Shown here piece after piece: positions 8,577 through 16,940 of a DNA stretch of 64,000 nt. Position numbers and translations under genes: made by a program. The notes below the pieces were generated by a model. That model was not told the DNA's origin, ran no database searches, and saw nothing but the letters and a program-made list of their open reading frames with translations. Numbering within the stretch: the stretch's first letter is position 1; the number at the start of each line of letters is the position of its first letter. Source of the stretch: CAVVSQ01 sp963848825 (GTDB taxonomy: Bacteria > Planctomycetota > Planctomycetia > Gemmatales > Gemmataceae); NCBI GenBank assembly GCA_963848825.1, contig CAWKFA010000017.1, positions 682,001 through 746,000 on the forward strand, given 5' to 3'.

Positions 8577-10067
8577 ATGGCACCTACAACCATATCAGTG
8601 TGCGGGCTTGCTACCCCGCGCCTGCGTCCAAAGGCTGGCCACGATTGGCGTCGGCATTGACACCGCCCGCTATGGTCATGTAGTTTCTTTTTGCGGCCCG
8701 ATCGTCAACCTGCCGCCAAAAAACTGCTTGTGATGGAGAACCACGACAGTTACCAAGCTATGCAGGAGCGTCTTGAGCAACTGCACCAGCACATCTCAGG
8801 TGCATTTCCACATCCGCATCGACGCCGCCGGGCAATATGCCAACAACCTGGAACGCTTCCTGCGCAATGGCGTTGCCCATGACCCTCTCCATCGGCGAAC
8901 CCGAGCGCAACAAGGACTATCAAAAGGCCCATTTCCCCAAACGCCAAACCGATGAAACCGAAAGCATCGCCATGGCCCGCTTCGCTGTAGTCGAAGAACC
9001 CGCCGCCACTGCCGCCGTGCCTGAGGAAATGGCCGTGCTCGCCGCGGTGGCTGGACGCTTGCATGCCCAAAGCAAACAAGCCACGCAGGCCGTCAATCGC
9101 TTGCACCTTCTTCTGGCCCGCGTCTTTCCCGAGCTGGCCAACGTCACCAATAACTTTGCCGCCGCCTGGGTCCTGGAACTACTGACCAAGTATCCCAGCG
9201 CCGGCAAAATCGGCCAGGCTCGCCTGGCCTCCTTGGAAAAAATCCCCTATCTGTCCAAGGCCAAAGCTCAAGAAGTACACCAGGCGGCCAAGCAATCCGT
9301 CGGCAGTTTACGCGGCGCGGTCGCCGAAGCGCTGGTAGGCGAGCTAGTCGCCGAGGTACGGCATAGCCGAGCCGCCGAGAGCAAAATCCGCCAATTGCTG
9401 ATGAAAACCTATGCGGCGCTGCCGGCCGGCAAGCATACGCACCTCACGTCCATCCCCGGCATCGGCGACCAAACCGCCGCTATCTTGGTCGCCAAAATCA
9501 TCGACATTGATCGCTTCGCCACCCCCGAAGCCCTCGTCGGCTATTTCGGTATCTTTCCTGAGGAGCACTCTTCCGGCGTCAATAAGCAGGGGCGGCCCCT
9601 TCCACTCGGCACGATGGTCATGTCGCCACGCGGCAACGACCTGGTCCGCGGCTATTTGTGGATGGCGGCCCTGTCCGGCTTACGCTACAACCCGGCATGC
9701 GTGCCTTGTACCGACGCCTCAAAGCCAAGGGCAAACGCGGCGACGTCGCCATGGGCCATTGCATGCGCAAGCTCCTGCACCTGGTCTACGCCATCTGGAA
9801 AACAGGCAAACCCTTCGATGCCCAGCGCTACCCTTGGCTCCAGGAGGTCGACACCCCGGCCAGCGAAATAACGGCCCGAGAGATAACAACTCCAGTCGCC
9901 AGCGAAGCGCCACGCACCACAACCCCGACGACGACAAGTAACGAAAAAGCCGTGGGCCACAAAAGGGATCAAGTCCCCGAAAAGCAAGTGGTCACCACGG
10001 CTACTTCCAACGTAAAGCCTGTGCTGACCCCTGTCAATCCACCTCAGCGTCGCCGGCACGACCCAAG
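8577..10067 (+). CDS. IS110-family transposase, several frameshifts
   Basis: This is the recombinase of the element. Pieces in different frames line up as one protein. IGVGIDTARYGHVVSF (from about 8645) carries the first Asp of the RuvC-like DEDD domain. HIRIDAAGQYANNLERFLR (about 8812) and SIGEPERNKDYQKAHFPKR (about 8900) follow, the latter part of the DEDD fold. A long helical linker follows, and then the Tnp_20 domain with TSIPGIGDQTAAILVAKI, LVGYFGIFPEEHSSGV and the serine region AALSGLRYNPA. After a break near 9690 comes RALYRRLKAKGKRGDVAMGH and a conserved tail. At least four frame changes occur. The tail frame stays open into the next gene, so the exact end is unclear and a natural fusion to the CHC2 domain is possible. 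It is inactive as read unless the breaks are sequence errors. Confidence 0.83.
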
Positions 10068-10462
10068 GTGGACTTCGCCTTCCTGCGCCAACAGGTCACC
10101 ATGGAACAGGTACTCCAGCACCTGGGTATCCAGGGCCTGTTCCGAGGCAAAGCTCAGCAACGGCGCGGTCCCTGTCCGATCCATGCCGAAGCGACCGAAA
10201 CCGTGCCCATCAAAAAATATACCTGCTCGGTCCACCTGGGGAAAAATTCTTTCACTGTTTTCAAGCCGACTGCGCTGCTCAGGGCAACGTCCTGGACCTC
10301 TGGGCCGCAGTCTACCGTTTGCCGCTATACGAAGCCGCCCTCCATTTGGCGGCTACCTTCCAACGACCCACGAATAGAGAAGAGGCACCCGTATCCGCGG
10401 CACAGCGTCGGGTCCCAAAAACGAGTGCTAAAGGTGCCGTTATCACGCCAAACGAGGGTTGA
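10068..10462 (+). CDS. CHC2 (DNA-primase-type) zinc-finger protein carried by the IS110 element
   Basis: Starting at GTG 10068, the protein begins DFAFLRQQVTMEQVLQHLGI, as primase-type CHC2 domains do. The zinc ligands are Cys in RRGPCPIH (codon 10173), His of the same motif, and Cys and Cys in HCFQADC (codons 10256 and 10268). It continues AAQGNVLDLWAAVYRLPLYE. One base is missing near 10252, which shifts the frame between SVHLGKNSF and HCFQADC; all four ligands are kept. Primases use this fold to bind single-stranded DNA or template. A role for it in IS110 movement is not established as far as I know. The stop is 15 bases from the element's right end, so it belongs to the element, not the host operon. 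Confidence 0.82.
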
Positions 10463-10824
10463 CTTTCATCGGTACATCTATCCGGGCCGGCTCTTCAAAG
10501 CCAAGGTCGAGTACGTTATCACCGCCACCGGCGAAGGCCAATATACGCCATCCGGACAACTCCCCTCTGCCGCCAAGTTAGGCTCCCTGGGCGCACTGGC
10601 GGTCAAGATCCGCCTGGACGAGATGCCACCTAATCTACCTCTCGGCGCCGGCGGGGCTGTCGCCATTTACACGTCGACAGGCCAACCGGTGCATATTGTC
10701 TCGAAGGTAGCCATTCGCATGAAGAAATGGCTGCTATATGTAGTGCCAAGTTGACGGCGTTTTCAATGGAAACGGACAGGTTGGAAAACCTATCCTACGG
10801 ACGCGGCGGGGACCACGCACGCTC

Positions 10825-11837
10825 TTAATAGCGCAGCACCATCTTGACCAGAAACGAATTGAAATGAATATGGTGCTCGCTGGCGATCGGGGTCTGATAG
10901 ACCGCACCGACTTCTAGCTTGTCGGGAATGAGCACCGCATTGAACCCCGGTGCGACCGTGATGATGGCCCCGGTGGCGGTAAAATCATCCAGGCCGAAAA
11001 GGTGTTGCACAAGCGGGAGGTCAAGATCGACACGCGTATTGTGCGCGGCCCAGTTGAACTCGACCAATGGGTATAACCAGCCGAAACAGCGGCGATCGAG
11101 GTGGACGGTGCCGTAAAAGGTTTCCTTGATGGCCGTGGCGATGCCGGCGGGGAACTGAAAGCCGACCGTGGACAAAATATGGATATCGCCGAATTCCTTG
11201 CCGACAGTTCCGTAAGTCCCGAGATAAACCGGGGGTGAGCCCTGAAACAATGACGAAGATCCGCTCGGAGCCGTCCAGGTCAAGCCGGCAGTGGCGAGGA
11301 ATTGGCCAGGTACATCGCGTATCAGTGTGTACTGTGCGTAGCCGCCAATATCCAGCCACCCCTGGTGCCTACCTGGGAAACTCGTCACGGCAGGACCACC
11401 GCTCGTGATGCCGACATTAAGGCGTTCGGTGACGGCGATTGAGAGCGCGGGGCCAATTACGTTAACTTCGCCAGCGGGAAGCAAGGTAATATTGCGGGCG
11501 CGAGGGGCCCAATAGCCCGCGTGGTCCGCTGAATGGCGCTGATGGAGGCGTAGTCATAAATCGGCAAAATTTGTGTCAAGGAACGCGGGTCAACAGCCTT
11601 GGTAGGATTGCTGATGTAGCCAATGAAGTTGGGGAACGCTTTGTCTCCGCGTAAGAAATCCGCCTCCACTGCCGCGTCAGCGGCGGGCGACCAAGTGTTT
11701 TCCCCGATATGGCAACAGCCTCCGTAGCTGGTGGCGCTGGTCACTGGTCCCTGCGCCATGGGCGTCTTGCCGGCTTCCTGCGCGAGGACCGGAGAAGCCA
11801 TGAGGAGGACCAAGAGATAGTGCAAGCGCAACTTCAT
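10825..11837 (-). CDS. Secreted beta-barrel-like outer-membrane protein, one frameshift
   Basis: It starts at ATG 11837 with a signal peptide (LRLHYLLVLLMASPVLAQ). A Cys pair, YGGCCHIGENTWSPAADA, follows. After a frame change near 11475, alternating hydrophobic and polar strands rich in Gly, Thr and aromatic residues (for example LDIGGYAQYTLIRDVPGQFL) run to the end VKMVLRY, a terminal aromatic typical of outer-membrane barrels. I do not recognise the exact family; channel or transporter-type barrels are likely. It faces the truncated HlyD gene convergently. The longer opening from 11948 precedes the signal peptide and is rejected as start. Confidence 0.72.
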
Positions 11838-12067
11838 CGAAATTATCCTCTGGTGGAGTCTGCACGGGCACGCTTGAGCGCCGTTTTTTCCATATACTCG
11901 GCCTGGCACTCGCGTGGACGTGCGATGGAGATGGGAGTTGGCCATCAAGCATGCCTGGTCGCGCAGGCACAGACGGCGCCAGAGTTACGGTTTGCCTAGC
12001 TTACTCCCGGGATTGCATCCGGGGGCGTCTTATCCGAACCCTCTTGGACCTCGGCCCAGTGATTATT

Positions 12068-12820
12068 ATGGAAAACCCGATCCCCGTGCCTGACACTGCA
12101 AGCTCCCCGATGCCGGCGAAGCGTCCTCGGCTTCGGAGGCGTCTACTTCAACTGGCAGCCTTGTTGCTCGTAACGTGGCTAGCGGCGGCCTATCTCCTGA
12201 TTCCGCAGCTTTGGAAACGCTATGACCGGCGGCATCCGGCACTGGAAAACATTCCCGGTGTCACCCACACGGCTTCAGGCATTCCCGGCGATCCACTTAA
12301 CGTGGCCCTTATTGGTATGAAGGCCAACGTCATGAAGATCATGGTGGCCGCCAAGTGGTATGCGGCCGATCCGCTGACACTGGCGAGTTGCCTGGAAATC
12401 GCCGATGCGTCGGTCCTCAAGCGGCCTTACGACGCGGCGCCGGTCAGCAATCTTTATTTATGGGGTCGTAAAGAGGACTTGGCCTTTGAAAAGCCCGTCG
12501 GGGACGACCCAAGGCGACGGCATCACGTGCGCTACTGGCGCTCCGACGAACTTGACGTGGACGGGCGACCGTTATGGGTGGGGCCGCCATATTTGACGAC
12601 CATGTCGGCCTCAGCCGCACGACAGGGCAGATCACTCATGTCACGGCGCCGACATCGACACGGAACGTGACTGCCTTTCCACGACCTGGAAATGACCGGC
12701 AACCTGCCGGAAACGTATATCGTGGATGATTTTCACAAAACCCGCAGTGGACGCAACGGTGGCGGTGATCCGTGGCACACCGATGGCCGGTTATTCGTAG
12801 GCGTGATCGGCAACAAGTGA
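12068..12820 (+). CDS. LssY C-terminal-domain (LssY_C) membrane protein, frameshifts near the end
   Basis: It starts at ATG 12068, and one membrane helix (LLQLAALLLVTWLAAAYLL) leads into the LssY_C domain. Conserved blocks are ITHTASGIPGD-like (VTHTASGIPGDPLNVAL), AAKWYAADPLTL, APVSNLYLWGRKEDLAFE and GDDPRRRHHVRYWR. The family pattern then goes on in shifted frames: FDDHVGLSRTTGQITH, DIDTERD, TGNLPETYIVDDFH and DGRLFVGVIGNK, with the stop at 12818-12820. At least two single-base breaks lie between 12590 and 12700. LssY_C domains are found with DedA and phosphatase proteins; their activity is not known. The protein is probably held in the inner membrane with an exported domain. Confidence 0.82.
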
Positions 12821-13038
12821 ACGAACTTTAGCGCCGAGCTTTGGCGATGACGCGTTTGAGGAGGCGTGTAGTTCGCGTACTGTCTGGCCCGCTACTCGAT
12901 ATACTTGTCTTGGCATCGCCGTCAACTGCTTCGCGGACATGCACATATTGATGAAAGGCGAATCGCCTTGATCTTGAGCGTGAATTCGACGCACCACACC
13001 GACATTTCCAACAGTCACTCATATTCAGGGAGTAAGGA

Positions 13039-14555
13039 ATGGCAAAATCAAGCAAACCCGAAACACCAGCCAACATCCTCATCCTCTGGGGGGACGATAT
13101 CGGCCAGTCCAACCTCAGTGTCTTCACGAAAGGCATGATGGGCTACCGAACTCCCAACATCGACCGCGTGGCGAACGAGGGCATGTTATTCACCGACTAC
13201 TACGCGGAGCAGAGTTGCACCGCAGGCCGCTCCGCGTTCATGTTCGGGCAAAGCGCCTTCCGCTCCGGCCTGAGCAAGGTCGGGCTGCCGGGAGCCGTCC
13301 TCGGCCCCGCGCTGAAGACCCCACCATCGCGGAACTTCTCAAGCCGCTGGGCTATGCCACGGGGCAGTTCGGCAAGAATCACTTCGGCGATCGCGACGAG
13401 CACCTGCCGACCATGCATGGATTCGATGAGTTCTTCGGCAATCTGTACCACCTGAATGCGGAGGAAGAGCCGGAGCGTCCCGATACCCCAGGCCGGAGGA
13501 GTTTCCGGAATTCTTGAAGAAATTCGGCCCGCGCGGCGTTCTGCACTGCTGGGCCAAGCCAGACGGCACGCAGAAGATCGAGAATACCGGCCCGCTCACC
13601 AAGAGCGCATGAAAACCTGCGACAATGAATTTGTCGCGGCGGCGACCGCTTTCATCAAGCAGCAGCATGCCGCGGGCACGCCGTTCTTCGTCTCGTTCAA
13701 CAGCACTCACATGCATTTCCGCACGTACGTCCAGCCTGGAACCGAGGGGCAGGCCGGGCTTGGCAGTCCCCCTATCACGACACCATGATCAATCACGACA
13801 GGGCGATCGGCGACCTGCTCAAGCTGCTCGACGACCTGGGCATCGCGGACAACACCATCGTCATGTACGGCACCGACAACGGGCCGCATTGCAACTCCTG
13901 GCCGGATGCCGGCACGACCCCCTTCCGGGCCGAGAAGAACACCAACTGGGAAGCGCCTACCGGGTTCCGGCCTTTGTCCGCTGGCCGGGTCACATTCCCG
14001 CCGGCTCAGTGTGCAATGAGATCGTCAGTCACCTGGACTGGCTGCCGACCCTCCTGGCCGCTGCCGGAGAGCCGAACATCAAGGAGAAGCTGCTGAAAGG
14101 GCACAAGGCCGGCAAGAAGAAATTCAAGGTTCACCTGGATGGCTACAACATGCTGGCGTTGTTCACAGGGAAGGTGACAGCGGGCCCACGCAAGGAGTTT
14201 TATTACTTCAGCGACGATGCCGACCTGGTGGCCTTGCGTTACGACAACTGGAAGATCGTGTTCATGGAACAGCGGTGCCCTGGCACATTGCAGATCTGGG
14301 CTGAGCCCTTTGTGGCCCTGCGCGTCCCGAAGGTTTTCAACTTGCCACCGATCCCTACGAACATGCGGACATCACCTCCAATACCTACTGGGACTGGATG
14401 ATCGATCACGCCTTTGTTCTCATTCCGCGCAGAACATCGTCGGGACCTTTCTGATGACCTTCAAGGATTATCCGCCTCGGCAAAAGGCTGCCAGCTTCAG
14501 CCTGGATCAGGTCATGGAGAAATTGAAATCCGGACTTGAAAGCCGCGACCTGTAA
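13039..14555 (+). CDS. Sulfatase (arylsulfatase-type), several frameshifts
   Basis: It begins at ATG 13039 after a good ribosome site (AGGGAGTAAGG), with no obvious signal peptide. ANILILWGDDIG is the N-terminal metal-binding motif, and CTAGRSAF carries the Cys (codon 13216) that FGE converts to formylglycine. Later blocks in other frames are LKPLGYATGQFGKNHFGDR, FVSFNSTHMHFRTY, IVMYGTDNGPHCNSWPD with the second metal site, and VRWPGHIPAG. The protein ends KLKSGLESRDL. Breaks lie near 13315, 13495, 13770, 13955 and 14330. Conservation continues through every break. I read it as one intact gene in a poor stretch of sequence, although true decay cannot be excluded. Substrate unknown. Confidence 0.87.
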
Positions 14556-14655
14556 CGGCCCTCGATTTCTCGAGCCGCTTGCCGGCAAATGGGCAAACAG
14601 CGTCGCCGCGGGCCATGCCCGCGGCGACGTTTTGAGCCAAATTCGGACGTTCGCC

Positions 14656-15076
14656 ATGGAAGAATACGTGACGAGATTTTGGGATAACCTCATTGCGCGA
14701 GGACGGCCCTTTTCATTTGCGTTTCATCCTGCAACCGACGGTCGCGGCGTTCATCGGCATTCGCGATGGTCTGCGGTTTGCGCGCGAAGGGCGGTCCTTT
14801 CTTCTCTGGGGCGGGCCACGCGACCCTGCGGAGCGGCGAGCCCAGCTTCTGGCAAGTTGGCAGGCTATTGCAAAAGTTCTCGTGCTTGCCGTCCTGTTAG
14901 ACACGGCTTTCCAGATCATCGCCCTGCAGTGGTTCTATCCGCTCGAAACCGTGGCCGTCGTTGTCGCCGTGGCCATTGTCCCGTACCTGCTGCTCCGCGG
15001 CCTCTTCAATGCGCTCACGCGCCCGTGGCTTGGTCCGAAATTACCCGATTCGAATGACGCACCGACAAAACCCTGA
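14656..15076 (+). CDS. Small two-TM protein of unknown function, one frameshift
   Basis: The likely start is ATG 14656 (EEYVTRFWDNLIARG). The frame changes near 14705 into GPFHLRFILQPTVAAFIGIRDGLRFAREG, followed by two hydrophobic helices (IAKVLVLAVLLDTAFQIIAL and TVAVVVAVAIVPYLLL) and a basic tail. The length (~139 residues) and the ILQPT...IRDG block look like a conserved bacterial membrane family, but I cannot name it. The next gene starts 24 bases later on the same strand. Confidence 0.65.
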
Positions 15077-15100
15077 ATTTAATTTTCAGCAAGGCAAATT

Positions 15101-15742
15101 ATGGACAGGGATCGCCTCACCCATCGCCTGGAAATCGTCGAGGCCGTGTTGCTTTCACTCGCTGTTCTCGGCACGGCCTGGTGCGCCTACGAAGGGACGC
15201 GCTGGGGCGGCATTCAAACCTTTCGGATTGCCGAGGCCAATGCCAGTGCCAGGGAGGCAGCCGCCAAACAAGTGCTGGCTGAACAGCAGCACACCCTCGA
15301 TGCGATTGTGATCATGAATCTCGTCCAGGCGGTGGTGGAAAAGAAAGAGAAGGTCGTCGAGTTCTACGTGACCCGATTGCGGCCTGAGCTTCGGGCAGCG
15401 TTCACGGCCTGGCTGGCTACCAAACCGCTCGAAAACGCCAACGCGCCTGCCCATCCCCTGGTCATGGGGGAGTATGTCAGCAAGGTGTTTCTCAAATTCG
15501 ATGAGGACTATCAGCGCCTGCGTGCCGACGGGAACCAAAAGATGAAAGAGGCGATGGCAGCCAATCAAATCGCGGACAACTACGTGCTGATGACCGTGAT
15601 GTTCGCCAGCGTCCTGTGTGTCGTCGGGATGGCGTCGAAATTCGAGGCGCCGCGACTGCGCACCGTGGTTCTCGGCATTGCCGCCTTGGTTCTGATAATC
15701 ACCATGGTCATCGTAGTCCTATATCCCGTGGCCCGGGAGTAG
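15101..15742 (+). CDS. Membrane protein with long periplasmic helical domain
   Basis: This intact 213-residue protein has one N-terminal helix (IVEAVLLSLAVLGTAWCAYEGTRW), about 100 charged residues likely to form helices (KQVLAEQQHTLDAIVIM, KKEKVVEFYVTRLRPELRA) and two C-terminal helices (YVLMTVMFASVLCVVGMAS, RTVVLGIAALVLIITMVIVV). The W-YEGTRWGG start and C-terminal helix pair resemble small uncharacterised membrane families; I make no firm assignment. It lies between two other small membrane-protein genes on the same strand. Confidence 0.75.
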   Translation: MDRDRLTHRLEIVEAVLLSLAVLGTAWCAYEGTRWGGIQTFRIAEANASAREAAAKQVLAEQQHTLDAIVIMNLVQAVVEKKEKVVEFYVTRLRPELRAAFTAWLATKPLENANAPAHPLVMGEYVSKVFLKFDEDYQRLRADGNQKMKEAMAANQIADNYVLMTVMFASVLCVVGMASKFEAPRLRTVVLGIAALVLIITMVIVVLYPVARE

Positions 15743-15764
15743 TTTGGGTTATGGGAAAAAATGT

Positions 15765-16197
15765 ATGAGCGACAACCAACAAACCACAAAAAGCCCCGCT
15801 CCCGAGCCGATCCGCGCAGCTCCAGATCCAGGCGTGAATCTCGCTGTGCAACGGACCGAGTTGGCGCTGGACCGCACGCAGCTCGCCTGGGTAAGAACCG
15901 CCTTTACCTTGATCACGGCCGGCCTCGCCATCGATAAGGTCGCGGCAGTTCTACACGAAGGCGCAGGTTCTCGCCGGCACCAATTGGTTGAACAGCAGCC
16001 ACGTCATCGGCATCGCCCTGACCGTCGCCGCCACGCTTTTTCTGGGGGCCGCATCCGTGGTCTATTATCAACAAACTCGCACGCTGGCTCGGCTCAAGCA
16101 TGCAGAACCGCCGTTGCTGCCACTGGCACTGCTCATCTCCTTGCTCGTGATCTTACTCGGCGTCATTATGGCAATTTTCATGCTCGTCTGGGGCTGA
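15765..16197 (+). CDS. DUF202 (YidH-like) membrane protein, one frameshift
   Basis: It starts at ATG 15765. NLAVQRTELALDRTQLAWVRTAFTLITAGLAI is the DUF202 hallmark (xxRTxLAWxRTA followed by a helix). After a frame change near 15965 the protein continues HVIGIALTVAATLFLGAAS, TRTLARLKHAEPP and a last helix (LISLLVILLGVIMAIFML). Three helices and ~145 residues match the family. Its function is unknown. It follows the 15101 gene by 22 bases and probably shares its transcript. Confidence 0.8.
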
Positions 16198-16391
16198 GAG
16201 GCATGCTGACGAAGCCAATGCCATGACCAGGATATTCGCTCGCATGAAGATTCCAGTCGCTCGTCTGGCATCGAGCAAAGATGTCGGGACCCGAATGGCA
16301 CGGTTCTATCTTGTTACTGGCTGCTGACTACCTACAATTTGCTCCACCCGCAACACCGTCACGGGATTTCGGTCCAATTGTCGAAGTACTT

Positions 16392-16914
16392 ATGCCACCA
16401 AAACACGCAAAATTGAAAAAGCTGAAAGATAAGATCGAAGAAACACGTGCGCGGCACGCAAGTCCAGCGGCCGTGCGGATCGAGACCAGCCCAAAGTCCT
16501 CGAAGCTGAAATGGCTTATCGGGCTTACCCTCATCTTGGTCGCTGGGGCGGGAGCCTACGCGATACTCCATTTTTTACGTCTTGACGCGCATCCCGAATG
16601 CCATGGTCGGTACCTGGGTTGTCATGGACGTAAAGGCCACCGGCGAGGGCAAGAGCAATGAAGCATTGAAGGACGGCAGGATCTATTTTCGCCGCGACGG
16701 CACGTTGATCGTCCAGGCTAACATGGATGGCAAGGGATACACGATTAAGGCGACCGCTGAGGTCGAAGGTGAGTCCTTACGGATCATTTCCGTCAATCCC
16801 AATACCGGACAAAAGGTGATCGACGTGCAGACGATTCGCGTGCTCGAAAAAGACCGCTTCGTGATCGAGGATAGCAAAGGAACAATGCTGACAATGGAAC
16901 GATTGCGCGAGTAG
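16392..16914 (+). CDS. One-TM protein with small lipocalin-like domain (paralogue 2), one frameshift
   Basis: This is a paralogue of the protein at 1208-1741: a basic start (PPKHAKLKKLKDKIEETRARH), one helix (WLIGLTLILVAGAGAYAIL), then IPNAMVGTWVVMDVKATG and a beta-rich domain with IYFRRDGTLIVQ, EVEGESLRIISV, DVQTIRVLEKDRFVIED. The two halves are in different frames. Removing one T from the TTTTTT run at about 16571 restores HFYVLTRIPNAMVGTW, so the break is almost surely a homopolymer error. A large sulfatase gene follows, as a sulfatase gene precedes the first copy. Confidence 0.8.
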
Positions 16915-16940
16915 CTGCGGAAATAGCTGTTCTCGAGTGC

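Larger units (their letters stand above)
8317..10477 (+). mobile_element. IS110-family element with CHC2 zinc-finger passenger
   Basis: The element sits inside the HlyD gene. Both junctions carry CT (8315-8316 and 10478-10479), as expected for the core dinucleotide of IS110-type recombination, and there are no terminal inverted repeats or longer target duplication. It holds a ~260-base non-coding left end, a DEDD transposase broken by several frameshifts, and a CHC2 zinc-finger protein that ends 15 bases before the right end. The ends were set from the reading frame of the interrupted gene and agree with the guide-like segments in the left end (see the ncRNA entry). Confidence 0.88.
7308..10754 (+). 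pseudogene. HlyD-family membrane fusion protein split by an IS110 element
   Basis: The 5' part (7308-8316) encodes an N-terminal membrane helix, a biotinyl-lipoyl-like half (VKGQVVKIHAQPNQPLKKGD), a long Ala/Gln-rich coiled coil and the second lipoyl half (MVAPADGYVVNWQVQEG), up to DEVEVVLD. The 3' part (10478-10754) resumes with YPGRLFKAKVEYVI and runs to a proper stop. Together they give a YiaV/YibH-type adaptor that bridges an inner-membrane pump to the outer membrane. The two parts are separated by 2,161 bases of IS110 element. Rejoining in frame as VVLDLYPG needs one lost T restored at about 8314. A second frameshift lies near 7460, between the first helix and the lipoyl domain. The gene cannot make a full protein while the insertion stays. 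Confidence 0.88.

Noticed and set aside
8317..10477. Terminal inverted repeats or a target duplication for the IS element
   Set aside because: None could be seen; only the CT dinucleotide is shared, as expected for IS110.
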